From assembly GCA_003155655.1 (NCBI GenBank), contig PMDS01000077.1:86877-150876 (forward strand): a stretch of 64,000 bases of DNA. Direction: 5' to 3'. This DNA is from Melioribacter sp. GTDB lineage: Bacteria; Bacteroidota; Ignavibacteria; Ignavibacteriales; Melioribacteraceae. This document shows positions 8,957 through 16,934 of this stretch, piece by piece; within the stretch, counting starts at the first letter, position 1, and every line of letters begins with the position of its first letter. The notes under the pieces were generated by a model, which worked only from the letters and a program-made list of their open reading frames with translations, was not told where the DNA came from and ran no database searches. The position numbers and the translations under genes were made by a program.

Positions 8957-9805
8957 ATGAATATTAAAAATATAGCAGTAATTGGCGCAGGGACAATGGG
9001 AAACGGCATTGCACATGCTTTTAGTCAGAAAAATTTTATTGTCTACCTTGTAGACTCGGAGCAAGCATACTTAGATAATGCTATAAAAAATATTAGCTCA
9101 AATATGGACCGCCAAATTAAAAAAGGACTATTTTCAACTGCTCAGAAAGAAATATATTTGCAAAGTATTAAGCCTGTTATGGATGCTCACAATCTACCGG
9201 AAAGTATTGATCTTGTAATAGAAGCTATTATTGAGAATAAAAGCGCTAAGATAGAGTTATTTAATGAATTAGACAAGATAATTAATCCTAATTGTATATT
9301 TACAAGTAATACTTCATCTATATCTATAACGGAACTTGCTAAATCTTCACGTCCGGATAAGTTTTGCGGTATGCATTTTATGAATCCGGTCCCAATTATG
9401 GAGCTGGTTGAAATCATACGTGGATATACAACAAGTCAGGATACATTTAATACTGTTAAGGAGATTTCTATACAGCTAGGTAAAACTCCTGTTGAGGTAT
9501 ATGATTATCCAGGATTTGTTTCAAATAGAATATTGATCCCGATGATCAACGAAGCAATATTTACGCTACACGAAGGCGTAGCAAGCGCCGTAGACATAGA
9601 TACTGTTATGAAGCTGGGAATGAATCATCCAATGGGACCATTAGAACTAGCAGATTTTATAGGCTTGGATGTTTGTTTAGATATTATGAATGTCCTCTAT
9701 GAAGGATTCAAAGATAGTAAGTACAGGCCATGTCCATTGCTTGTAAAGATGATAAATGCAGGAAAACTAGGTAGAAAGTCAAAAGAAGGCTTTTATAAGT
9801 ACTAA
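8957..9805 (+). CDS. 3-hydroxyacyl-CoA (3-hydroxybutyryl-CoA) dehydrogenase
   Basis: 282 residues, the length of stand-alone Hbd/PaaH enzymes that oxidise (S)-3-hydroxyacyl-CoA with NAD(P)+ or run in reverse during fermentation. The N-terminal Rossmann motif is GAGTMGNGIA (about 10-19). The catalytic region is visible: SNTSSISIT, then the His of GMHFMNPVPIMELVEI, and the C-terminal domain motif DYPGFVSNRI. No thiolase, crotonase or acyl-CoA dehydrogenase lies next to it, so beta-oxidation versus butyrate-type fermentation cannot be decided. It ends just before a perfect palindrome and convergently faces ftsY. Confidence 0.92.
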   Translation: MNIKNIAVIGAGTMGNGIAHAFSQKNFIVYLVDSEQAYLDNAIKNISSNMDRQIKKGLFSTAQKEIYLQSIKPVMDAHNLPESIDLVIEAIIENKSAKIELFNELDKIINPNCIFTSNTSSISITELAKSSRPDKFCGMHFMNPVPIMELVEIIRGYTTSQDTFNTVKEISIQLGKTPVEVYDYPGFVSNRILIPMINEAIFTLHEGVASAVDIDTVMKLGMNHPMGPLELADFIGLDVCLDIMNVLYEGFKDSKYRPCPLLVKMINAGKLGRKSKEGFYKY

Positions 9806-9808
9806 TTG

Positions 9809-9846
9809 TACATAATATACATTATGCGCATAATGTATATTATGTA
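9809..9846. terminator. Perfect 38-bp palindrome between convergent genes (candidate bidirectional terminator)
   Basis: The two 19-nt arms, centred between 9827 and 9828, are exact reverse complements with no spacer; the core is CATTATGCGCATAATG. It starts 4 nt after the dehydrogenase stop and lies about 65 nt beyond the ftsY stop. A hairpin here could terminate transcripts from both sides, although there is no long U-tract. A protein-binding site is the alternative. Confidence 0.5.
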
Positions 9847-9910
9847 AACTAACATTTCTTTTTAATTTCATGATAAGGTTTGATCTTTCCATATTTCTTA
9901 TTGCCTTCTT

Positions 9911-10846
9911 CTATGAAAATACAGCGTCTACGAAAGCATCCGGTTCAAAAATCTGAAGGTCATCAATCTTTTCACCAATGCCAATGAAACGAATGGGTAT
10001 TTCTTTTTCGATGCAAATTTGGAAGATAACACCTCCCTTGGCTGTTCCGTCAAGTTTGGTTAAGATTATCCCTGTAATAGGAATGTATTTTTGAAATTCA
10101 TTTGCTTGAACGATTGCATTTTGTCCTGAATTTGCATCAAGTACAATAAGAGATTCATGCGGAGCATTAGGAATAAGGTTTGAAGTAACTTTTTGAATTT
10201 TAGCTAATTCCTGCATAAGGTTTTTATTATTCTGCAGTCGGCCGGCAGTATCAATAAGTACAATATCATATTTCTCTTTAATTGCCTTGTTTAAAGCGTC
10301 ATAAACGACCGCAGAAGCGTCTCCGGAGCGTGTTTCCATTAAATCCACGTTAGCCTTAGTAGTCCATATCTTTAACTGATCATTAGCAGCGGCACGGAAA
10401 GTATCACCGGATGCAATAAGTATCTTAAAACCGTCTGTTTTAAGTTTATAAGCTAGTTTACCTATAGTAGTTGTTTTGCCCGAACCATTAATCCCTGAAA
10501 CTAATATAACATAAGGTTTAGGGAAATCTTTTTCGAAATATGTTTGATTTTTTGAACCGGTTGAACTTAAAATTTTAATCAGTTCATTTTTAAGAATTTT
10601 TTTTACAGTTTCAACTGAACGGTCTTTTTCTTTAAATAATTCTGCTTTAGTGCTTTCAATTACCTTTTCTGATAGATTGCTCCCAAGATCACTGCTGATT
10701 AATATTTCTTCGAGTTCTTCAAGAAAGTCGCTTTCAATTATACCCTTCCTGGTAACTACTTCAGTAATTTTATTAATAATATTTGTGCGGGTTTTTGTTA
10801 AACCTTCTTTGAGGCGTGATAGACTTAATTTAGGAATTATGCTCAT
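9911..10846 (-). CDS. ftsY: Signal recognition particle receptor FtsY
   Basis: 311 residues. This SRP-receptor GTPase docks ribosome-SRP complexes at the membrane. The N domain is followed by the G domain with GINGSGKTTT (P-loop), DTFRAAANDQL, DTAGRLQNN and TKLDGTAKGG, the SRP GTPase motifs. The long acidic A domain of E. coli FtsY is missing; the compact NG form is usual in many phyla. A longer open frame extends upstream to 10903, but its extra residues overlap pgsA. The ATG at 10846 begins a typical 'MSIIPKLSLSRLKEGLTKTR' N-terminus. This start overlaps the pgsA stop by 17 nt. Confidence 0.93.
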   Translation of the reverse strand: MSIIPKLSLSRLKEGLTKTRTNIINKITEVVTRKGIIESDFLEELEEILISSDLGSNLSEKVIESTKAELFKEKDRSVETVKKILKNELIKILSSTGSKNQTYFEKDFPKPYVILVSGINGSGKTTTIGKLAYKLKTDGFKILIASGDTFRAAANDQLKIWTTKANVDLMETRSGDASAVVYDALNKAIKEKYDIVLIDTAGRLQNNKNLMQELAKIQKVTSNLIPNAPHESLIVLDANSGQNAIVQANEFQKYIPITGIILTKLDGTAKGGVIFQICIEKEIPIRFIGIGEKIDDLQIFEPDAFVDAVFS

Positions 10847-11405
10847 TCTTTTTCCATTTAAGCATTTCAAAAGCGCGTAGCAAATAACCAACAAGTGAAG
10901 CAAAGCAGAGGCAAACGCTAATAAATAAAATTAATTTATAATATATAAGAGTTTTATCAACCTGAAATAAAGTTATAATAATAAAAATTCCAATTGAAAA
11001 AACAGTCATCTTACCTAGAAGATTTGACGGAAGAACCTTTCCAAGCTTTCTCGATATAATAATTCCGCCGCTAAATATTAATATATCTCTCAAAATTACT
11101 ATGTAGAAATAATAAGAAGGTATTTCATTCAAAATAAATAAATAAATTACAATCAATGCAACAAGCACTTTGTCGGCAAAAGGATCAATTATTTTGCCAA
11201 ACTCAGAAATAGAATTTGTTTTTCTTGCAGTAAATCCATCCAACAGATCTGAGATAAAAGCAATGAAGATCAAAACCAATATGTAAGTCCTATACCCTTC
11301 TTTATTGATATCAATAAGAAGAAAATAAAAAGGAATACCAAGCAGCAGTCTAAATAGACTGATCAGATTTGGTACAAGAATTATTTCTTTCAAATTAATT
11401 TTCAT
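10830..11405 (-). CDS. pgsA: CDP-alcohol phosphatidyltransferase (PgsA-like)
   Basis: 191 residues with about four to five membrane segments. The CDP-alcohol phosphotransferase signature DG-x2-AR-x8-G-x3-D-x3-D is complete (DGFTARKTNSISEFGKIIDP followed by FADK). The family makes phospholipids by displacing CMP. The length and the N-terminal 'VPNLISLFRLLLGIPFY' best fit CDP-diacylglycerol-glycerol-3-phosphate 3-phosphatidyltransferase, though another head-group acceptor cannot be excluded. It lies 12 nt downstream of purF and overlaps ftsY, so the three are probably co-transcribed. Confidence 0.82.
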   Translation of the reverse strand: MKINLKEIILVPNLISLFRLLLGIPFYFLLIDINKEGYRTYILVLIFIAFISDLLDGFTARKTNSISEFGKIIDPFADKVLVALIVIYLFILNEIPSYYFYIVILRDILIFSGGIIISRKLGKVLPSNLLGKMTVFSIGIFIIITLFQVDKTLIYYKLILFISVCLCFASLVGYLLRAFEMLKWKKNEHNS

Positions 11406-11417
11406 AACGTTTTTATA

Positions 11418-12890
11418 TTAGGGTTCATAAATTTCTTTTGTAACATCCTGGTCAACAGGTATCGGGTAAATTCCAGAAAAACAAGCTGTACAAAAATCAT
11501 CCCTTGAATGGTCTACCATAGCGTCCAGCATTTCATCAATTGTTAAGTATTCCAGGCTGTCTACATCCAGATAATCTCTAATTTCTTCAATGTTACTTCC
11601 AAATTTATAAGCAATCAGTTCTTCCTTTGAAGGGAAATCCATTCCATAATAACATGGACTAACAATTGGAGGAGAAGAAATTCTGAGATGTATTTCTTTT
11701 GGATTAGCTTCTCTTAAAAGTTTAATTAGCTGCTTTGAAGTCGTTCCTCTTACAATTGAGTCGTCAATTAACGCAACAGTTTTGTTTTCAAGCACACCTT
11801 TAACAGTGTTGAATTTAATTTTAACTCCCACTTCCCTTGCCTTTTGACCGGGTAGAATAAAAGTTCTGCCTATGTAGTGACTTCTAATTAATCCAATTTC
11901 CAAGCGTGAATCAATATTCTGTTTTGTCAACTGTCTCTGAAATCCTATTGCAGCAGTGTTAGAACTATCGGGAACACTAATAACAATTACCTTTTCACCA
12001 TCTTTATCTACGACGGGATGTTTTTGAGCAAGTACTTTACCAAGTTTTCTGCGCATTTTATCTACATTATTCCCGAATATTCTGCTGTCGGGTCTTGAAA
12101 AATAAATGTATTCAAAAATACAATGTTTTTTAGAAACAGTTTCATTCGACAGTTTTTCAACTCTGTAAGTTTGATTTACCAAAGAATCATTGTCAATAAT
12201 AACCATAGTACCGGGATCAACTTCCGCTAAAAACTCAGCAGAATTAATATCAAGGGCACATGTTTCGGAAGTTACAATAAAGGACTCATTTAACTTTCCA
12301 ATACAAAGCGGTTTAAACCCGCGTGGATCTTTCGCGCCAATCAACTTATCGTTCGTAAGAATTACTATACTGAATGCGCCTTCAATTTTTTGCAATGCTT
12401 CCTTTATCTGTTCAACCTGGTCGGTTAATTTACTTCGTGCAATTAAATGCAATATTACTTCAGTATCAGTTGTAGTTTGAAAAATTGCTCCTTCATTGAC
12501 AAGTTCTTCCCGTAATTTATGGCCGTTAGTAAGATTACCATTATGTGCAATGGCTAAATTGCCCATTCTATAAGTAACAGTGAATGGCTGAATATTCTTT
12601 GCTGAATCGGAAGCGCCTGTTGTTGAATAACGATTATGACCTATTGCAGCTTCACCAACTAAAAAATTCTCGAAAAGTTTTTCATCGTTAAAAATTTCGG
12701 ATACAAGTCCAAGTTTTTTGTGAATATTAAATATAGGCTTGCCATTTTCATTTTTAGAAAGGGCAACAATTCCGGCAGCTTCCTGTCCGCGGTGTTGTAA
12801 TGCTAATAAGCCATAATATGTAGTGATAGCAGCATCTTTAGCGCCGAAAATTCCAAATACGCCGCAGCTGCATTTTGGTTTGTCATCCAT
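11418..12890 (-). CDS. purF: Amidophosphoribosyltransferase
   Basis: 490 residues. First committed step of purine synthesis: PRPP plus glutamine gives phosphoribosylamine. A short propeptide (MDDKPKCS) precedes the N-terminal nucleophile Cys9 (CGVFGIFG). The glutaminase part shows LQHRGQEAAGI and HNRYSTTG. The PRPP loop is VALIDDSIVRGTTSKQL. Four Cys match the Bacillus-type [4Fe-4S] ligands (KKHCIFEYIYF, SPCYYG, and FCTACF), so it should be a processed, oxygen-sensitive iron-sulfur form. It reads away from tRNA-Pro, behind that tRNA's terminator. Confidence 0.96.
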   Translation of the reverse strand: MDDKPKCSCGVFGIFGAKDAAITTYYGLLALQHRGQEAAGIVALSKNENGKPIFNIHKKLGLVSEIFNDEKLFENFLVGEAAIGHNRYSTTGASDSAKNIQPFTVTYRMGNLAIAHNGNLTNGHKLREELVNEGAIFQTTTDTEVILHLIARSKLTDQVEQIKEALQKIEGAFSIVILTNDKLIGAKDPRGFKPLCIGKLNESFIVTSETCALDINSAEFLAEVDPGTMVIIDNDSLVNQTYRVEKLSNETVSKKHCIFEYIYFSRPDSRIFGNNVDKMRRKLGKVLAQKHPVVDKDGEKVIVISVPDSSNTAAIGFQRQLTKQNIDSRLEIGLIRSHYIGRTFILPGQKAREVGVKIKFNTVKGVLENKTVALIDDSIVRGTTSKQLIKLLREANPKEIHLRISSPPIVSPCYYGMDFPSKEELIAYKFGSNIEEIRDYLDVDSLEYLTIDEMLDAMVDHSRDDFCTACFSGIYPIPVDQDVTKEIYEP

Positions 12891-12921
12891 TATATTAATT
12901 CTATCCTTAAATTTTAATAAG

Positions 12922-12946
12922 AAAAAGGCACATAAATATGTGCCTT
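12922..12946 (-). terminator. Intrinsic terminator downstream of tRNA-Pro
   Basis: Read on the minus strand, a hairpin with 9-bp arms (AAGGCACAT / ATGTGCCTT, 12925-12946) and a 4-nt loop runs directly into a T-run (complement of 12922-12926). It lies about 15 nt past the tRNA 3' end and about 30 nt before the purF ATG. It should end the merR-tRNA transcript. Confidence 0.75.
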
Positions 12947-12961
12947 AATTTAACCAACGAG

Positions 12962-13035
12962 TCGGAACGGCGGGATTTGAACCCGCGACCCCTTGAACCC
13001 CATTCAAGTACGCTACCAGGCTGCGCTACGTTCCG
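12962..13035 (-). tRNA. tRNA-Pro (anticodon GGG)
   Basis: 74 nt. A cloverleaf is readable on the minus strand: acceptor arm CGGAACG/CGTTCCG, D arm with AGCCTGGTA, anticodon stem CTTGA/TCAAG with loop ATGGGGT, T arm GCGGG-TTCAAAT-CCCGC, discriminator A. The anticodon is GGG (proline). CCA is not encoded. The 5' end lies only 3 nt after the MerR stop codon, so processing of a longer transcript by RNase P is expected. An intrinsic terminator follows. Confidence 0.96.
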
Positions 13036-13038
13036 GAT

Positions 13039-13413
13039 TTATATTGATGTTTGCAAATATTGCAAGAAATTTTTTAGTTCTTCTAAGTCTTTTTTCAATG
13101 AACGGGGTGAAGTAATTTTTTGTTTTCCATCGTCAACAGATTCCGGCATAAATGAGACAGTATCAAATACCATTTCTGAAAGAATTTTTTTTGCTCCCTC
13201 AATGGTGTATTTCTCGTCTCTCAATAATCTTTTAATCTGTAATATTAGCTTAATGTCTTTGTTAGTATAAATTCTATTCCCTGCCCGGTTCTTACCGGGT
13301 TTTAACTGTTCAAATTCAGTCTCCCAATAACGCAATATATATTGTTCTAACGATGTAAGCTTGCTTACTTCACTTATTGAATAATATAATTTTTTTAATC
13401 CAAAATCTTTCAT
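13039..13413 (-). CDS. MerR-family transcriptional regulator
   Basis: 124 residues. The N-terminal winged helix-turn-helix is characteristic: YYSISEVSKLTSLEQYILRY, then 'WETEFEQLKPGKNRAGNRIYTNKDIKLILQIKRLL'. A short helical C-terminus lacks Cys or other obvious effector ligands. This small MerR type is conserved in Bacteroidota/Chlorobi; its ligand is unknown. The stop is 3 nt upstream of tRNA-Pro on the same strand, so the two share a transcript unless a promoter sits inside the merR coding region. Confidence 0.85.
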   Translation of the reverse strand: MKDFGLKKLYYSISEVSKLTSLEQYILRYWETEFEQLKPGKNRAGNRIYTNKDIKLILQIKRLLRDEKYTIEGAKKILSEMVFDTVSFMPESVDDGKQKITSPRSLKKDLEELKNFLQYLQTSI

Positions 13414-13493
13414 AAGAGTAATCCCCTAAATGCTATAACTAAAATAGATTAAGAAAAATATATTAGCAACTTCCATCATAAATTTGTAAAAAT

Positions 13494-13934
13494 TTAATTA
13501 ATGTTTTTTTGAGTTATCATTTTAAGAAGCGAATAAATTGCTGCCAGATAACCAATTTCTTTTAATCCGGAAATATATCCATCGGTTTTAGATGTAGTAA
13601 TCATTGTATTTCTAAAATTTTCCCTTGAACTAAGGTTGGATAAGTGCACTTCTAACTTAGGTTTCTTGAATGATTCCAAAGCGTCTCTGATCGCAACAGA
13701 AGTATGAGTAAAAGCGCCCGGATTAATAACTATGCCGTCAAAATTTGCTGCATTTTGAATTTTATTTACTATTTCAAATTCAGAATTTGATTGGAAAAAT
13801 GAAAAACTAACTTCAGGGAATTCATTTTTTAATAATGAATTAATGTCTTCTAATTTTATTTGACCATAATGGGCTTGATCCCGTATGCCAAGCTGATTTA
13901 GATTTACACCGTTTATAACCAATATGCTGCTCAT
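13494..13934 (-). CDS. aroQ: 3-dehydroquinate dehydratase, type II
   Basis: 146 residues, normal for the dodecameric type II dehydroquinase of the shikimate pathway. Motifs: LVINGVNLNQLGIRDQAHYG (usual NGPNLNLLG..R...YG, with the catalytic Tyr of the flexible loop present), FFQSNSEFEI, 'VINPGAFTHTSVAIRDAL' and EVHLSNLSSRENFR with the catalytic His. The C-terminal part departs from consensus (GYISGLKEIGY) but keeps the pattern. Its start overlaps the stop of the upstream small gene by 4 nt, so the two are translationally coupled. Confidence 0.88.
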   Translation of the reverse strand: MSSILVINGVNLNQLGIRDQAHYGQIKLEDINSLLKNEFPEVSFSFFQSNSEFEIVNKIQNAANFDGIVINPGAFTHTSVAIRDALESFKKPKLEVHLSNLSSRENFRNTMITTSKTDGYISGLKEIGYLAAIYSLLKMITQKNIN

Positions 13935-14200
13935 TTCTCAGTAGACTCTTCTATTAGTTCTCTAATCTTTGCCGGAAGATATTTATCTTCTATTCCTAGT
14001 TCCTTTAGCGCTGATGTCAGGATCATAACTTTCTTTTGTAATGTAGATAATTTATTTATAACAATTGTTTTATCTGTTTTGACAATACAATAACCGCCTT
14101 TAAAGTCACCTCTTTCAAACCTAACCTTTGCACCCAGCTCATTGGCTATTTGTTTTAGGTCCTGTAATAATGTCTCAAATTCTTTTTCTTTAATTTTCAT
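13931..14200 (-). CDS. Hypothetical protein, 89 aa
   Basis: A small charged protein with two helical ends around a beta-like centre (GAKVRFERGDFKGGYCIVKT), ending in a Glu-rich helix. There is no signal peptide or membrane segment, and I do not recognise a named family. It overlaps aroQ by 4 nt (ATGA) and the upstream membrane-protein gene by 11 nt, which supports it being a real translated gene. Confidence 0.6.
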   Translation of the reverse strand: MKIKEKEFETLLQDLKQIANELGAKVRFERGDFKGGYCIVKTDKTIVINKLSTLQKKVMILTSALKELGIEDKYLPAKIRELIEESTEK

Positions 14201-14708
14201 TTTTCTTGGTTAGAGGTTGAAACAGTGCCAGAAATATTACTGCTAAGTATGAAAAAACTTCAATTAAAGAAAAACTGCTTAATTTTACCATTCTCTCTCT
14301 TACCATCTCAAGAATTGAATTTACATCATTGATATTGTTAAGAATAGTTTTAATGATTTTATAATCAATTACAGATAAATAAATTTCAAACGGAGCAGTG
14401 ATAAAAACTATTAATACAATTATGAATAACCATCCGTTACTTTTAAGATTCAATTTTGAAGAGAACAGGAATAAAATGAAAGTAATTAAAAAGCATGAAA
14501 ATGAAATCAAATTTAATATTATTAGAGGCAGTAATGTGTAAAATACTGATTCTAAATGACTTACATAAAATGACTTTACAGTCAATTCAATAGGATCAAA
14601 TAATGGATAAACTGCTATTAGCCTGGCAATATATCCGCCCAGCCAAACTGAAAAGAAACAGATTGTTAATAATAGTAAAATTTTAGGGGTAAGAGTAAGC
14701 CTATTCAT
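14190..14708 (-). CDS. Hypothetical membrane protein with four predicted transmembrane segments
   Basis: 172 residues with hydrophobic segments at about 9-30, 57-83, 93-115 and 145-168. Short Lys-rich ends suggest an inner-membrane protein. No conserved motif is recognised. It overlaps the next small gene by 11 nt and sits in a run of genes leading to aroQ. A probable terminator (14739-14776) separates it from the upstream zinc-ribbon membrane protein, so it may have its own promoter. Confidence 0.55.
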   Translation of the reverse strand: MNRLTLTPKILLLLTICFFSVWLGGYIARLIAVYPLFDPIELTVKSFYVSHLESVFYTLLPLIILNLISFSCFLITFILFLFSSKLNLKSNGWLFIIVLIVFITAPFEIYLSVIDYKIIKTILNNINDVNSILEMVRERMVKLSSFSLIEVFSYLAVIFLALFQPLTKKNEN

Positions 14709-14738
14709 ATTTGTGATTTTTTTTGTGTTAAGATATAT

Positions 14739-14776
14739 AAAAAAACAGATTTCTGCTTTCTTTTAAGCAAATACTG
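14739..14776 (-). terminator. Candidate intrinsic terminator after the zinc-ribbon membrane protein gene
   Basis: On the minus strand an imperfect hairpin (outer CAG/CTG, inner GCTT/AAGC, with an internal loop) spans 14746-14776. It is followed by seven T (complement of 14739-14745). It begins about 5 nt after the stop of the 14782-15483 gene. Confidence 0.45.
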
Positions 14777-14781
14777 GTAAC

Positions 14782-15483
14782 TTATTTAACTAAAGTAGTT
14801 AGGTATAATGCAAAAGAAATTATTATTGCTAAGGAAATGCCTGTTATGATAGAGTAATTTTTATTCTTTGTTTGAGAATAAGCAGCAGTAATAAATAATA
14901 CTGTGCTCCACAAGAACAATAATCCTTCAATGATAAATAAGAATACGGAAACCATGGGTTTAATTATCATAGGCGAAGGATTAAATAAAAACCAGTACTC
15001 ACCAAATAATGCATATTGGATCGGTGTTAGTATTACCAAACCAAATATTTGAGGTATAAATGAATAAGTGTAAAGGGAAAAATTATCTTTGAACCTACTT
15101 TTAATTCCGAACAATTTATTAATCAGGGTAATTATTAAAGAAAAAAAGATTAATATTACTACAATAGGCAGGCTGCCGTAAATAATTCCCCGGGATGTAA
15201 ACGAAAAAGGAATGCTATTTTCATTAAATGCATTGTGAATAATGGTGGCATTTAACGAATATTTAACGCATACAAAAAATAAAATAGTTAAAAGAAAATT
15301 CTTTGTATCAGAATGAATAATTTTTTCGGCAGCTTTTATGGGTGCATCGAATAAACGCCAGGTAGTTTCCCAAAGATCAATATTTGAAACCTTGCTCCTT
15401 AAAAATGAATTGCATTTCGTACAGTTTAAAGAGTAATAAGGATTTTCATTTCCACAATTAGAGCAGACCATCACATTTTTCAT
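14782..15483 (-). CDS. Zinc-ribbon membrane protein, Yip1-like
   Basis: 233 residues. The N-terminus is a small four-Cys zinc ribbon (CSNCGNENPYYSLNCTKC, about 7-24). About five hydrophobic segments follow, in the layout of Yip1-domain proteins of bacteria. The function is unknown; such proteins are usually inner-membrane. It lies 13 nt downstream of the DUF5683-like gene and ends at a probable terminator. The Yip1 label rests on general topology, not on a decisive motif. Confidence 0.5.
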   Translation of the reverse strand: MKNVMVCSNCGNENPYYSLNCTKCNSFLRSKVSNIDLWETTWRLFDAPIKAAEKIIHSDTKNFLLTILFFVCVKYSLNATIIHNAFNENSIPFSFTSRGIIYGSLPIVVILIFFSLIITLINKLFGIKSRFKDNFSLYTYSFIPQIFGLVILTPIQYALFGEYWFLFNPSPMIIKPMVSVFLFIIEGLLFLWSTVLFITAAYSQTKNKNYSIITGISLAIIISFALYLTTLVK

Positions 15484-15496
15484 TACATACCCGGAT

Positions 15497-16045
15497 TCAA
15501 AATTTTATTTTGACAGAAAAATTATAAACATTTACAGAATTTATTTTAGACACATCAAAATCAAAAAGCTGGGCATCTACATAAGCATCAACCAGGCTAA
15601 GAAAATAAGTAAGTGCAATGTATACTGCAAATTGATCTCTTTGATCTTTGTAAAAATCTCTTATTCTAAGATTTATGGGAGCATTTGGGTCATTAGCTAA
15701 AATACTTTTACTATATATATCTCTATACTGTTTGTATGAATTATTGTTGCTGATCCAAACATAGCCAAAATATCCTAAAAATCCCCAAATGATGGGAATT
15801 TTCCAATAAGACTGGTTATAAAATTGACCGAATCCCGGAATAACAGCACTGCGTAATACCGCGCCCCACGCAGATTTTTGCATTACAAATTTACTAGTAT
15901 CTATTTTGACGATATTGGAGTCAATTGGTTGCATCTGCGCGCTTACATTTTGAGCGGCAAATAATAGTGCTAATAAAAATGCACTAATTCTAATTGTAGT
16001 TTTTATTGATGATCTCAAATAATTCAAATAGTCTCTCAAGTTCAA
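15497..16045 (-). CDS. DUF5683-like secreted/membrane protein
   Basis: 182 residues. A cleavable signal peptide is likely (hydrophobic ISAFLLALLFAAQNVSA then Q). The next part, 'SAWGAVLRSAVIPGFGQFYNQSYWK', resembles the 'PG.GQ.YN..YWK.P' motif of the DUF5683 family seen in Bacteroidota, with two further hydrophobic segments. The ATG at 16045 lies 56 nt inside parB. A TTG at about 16018 would shorten the overlap and still leave a full signal peptide. Function unknown; it follows parA-parB. Confidence 0.6.
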   Translation of the reverse strand: MNLRDYLNYLRSSIKTTIRISAFLLALLFAAQNVSAQMQPIDSNIVKIDTSKFVMQKSAWGAVLRSAVIPGFGQFYNQSYWKIPIIWGFLGYFGYVWISNNNSYKQYRDIYSKSILANDPNAPINLRIRDFYKDQRDQFAVYIALTYFLSLVDAYVDAQLFDFDVSKINSVNVYNFSVKIKF

Positions 16046-16928
16046 CTAACGAATAAAATTCAATTACTAATTCCCCTGCACCATTTTTCTTGTATTTACA
16101 AATTACTTTAGTACCAAGAATGCCCTGTAGTTTTTCTTCCAGATCTTTTTGAGACAGGCTGCTTAAACTTTTTGTATGGATAGAAATTTTCTTTTTAGCA
16201 TCACTTTTTGATTTTATATATTTTCTTACCAGATCTTCAACTTTTCTCACCGAGAGATTATGTTTGATAATCTTATCACAAATTTCAAGCTGAATAACTT
16301 CGTTTGGCAGATTGATTAATGCACGTGCATGTCCTGCAGAAATTTCATCCTTTATTAAACTGCTTTGAATTTTTAATGGCAATTTTAGTAATCTGATGGA
16401 ATTAGTGATTGTTGTCCGGTCCTTTCCAACTCTTTCAGCAATGTCTTCTTGTGAAAGATTGCATTCATCCATCAATCGTTTATATGCATTTGCAATTTCA
16501 ATAGAATTAAGCTTTTCTCTCTGGATGTTTTCAATTAAAGAAAGAGCAAGCATCATCTCTTTGGATTCAACCTTAATAATGTAGGCCGGAATTTCTTTAA
16601 TACCTATATCTTTTGATGCTCTTAGCCTTCGTTCCCCTGAAATAAGCTGGTAATGGTCTTTTTGAACTCTTCTTACTGTAATTGGCTGAATCAAGCCATT
16701 TTCCAAAATGGATTTTCTTAATTCCTGAAGCGCTTCCGGATCAAATTCTGTTCTAGGCTGGTAAGGATTTGGAGAAATGAAATTAATTGGAATTTTTGCC
16801 AGTACGTCATAAGAAGTACCATCATCTCTTTGCAGATCTTTATTAGAGACCGTTACAGGAGAATCAATTTTATCTTTTGCATGAGGATTGATTAATGCAT
16901 CCAATCCCCTTCCTAATCCTGGTTTCAT
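15990..16928 (-). CDS. parB: Chromosome partitioning protein ParB
   Basis: 312 residues. The N-terminal 'KPGLGRGLDALI' is the usual ParA-interacting tail. The ParB/Srx CTP-binding domain shows SPNPYQPR and LISGERRLRASK. The central helix-turn-helix for parS is 'LSQEDIAERVGKDRTTITNSIRLLKL', followed by a C-terminal dimerisation segment. This is the chromosomal Spo0J type. The stop of parA lies 6 nt upstream. I did not find a parS-like TGTTTCACGTGAAACA site in this window. Confidence 0.94.
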   Translation of the reverse strand: MKPGLGRGLDALINPHAKDKIDSPVTVSNKDLQRDDGTSYDVLAKIPINFISPNPYQPRTEFDPEALQELRKSILENGLIQPITVRRVQKDHYQLISGERRLRASKDIGIKEIPAYIIKVESKEMMLALSLIENIQREKLNSIEIANAYKRLMDECNLSQEDIAERVGKDRTTITNSIRLLKLPLKIQSSLIKDEISAGHARALINLPNEVIQLEICDKIIKHNLSVRKVEDLVRKYIKSKSDAKKKISIHTKSLSSLSQKDLEEKLQGILGTKVICKYKKNGAGELVIEFYSLVELERLFELFEIINKNYN

Positions 16929-16934
16929 TTTATA

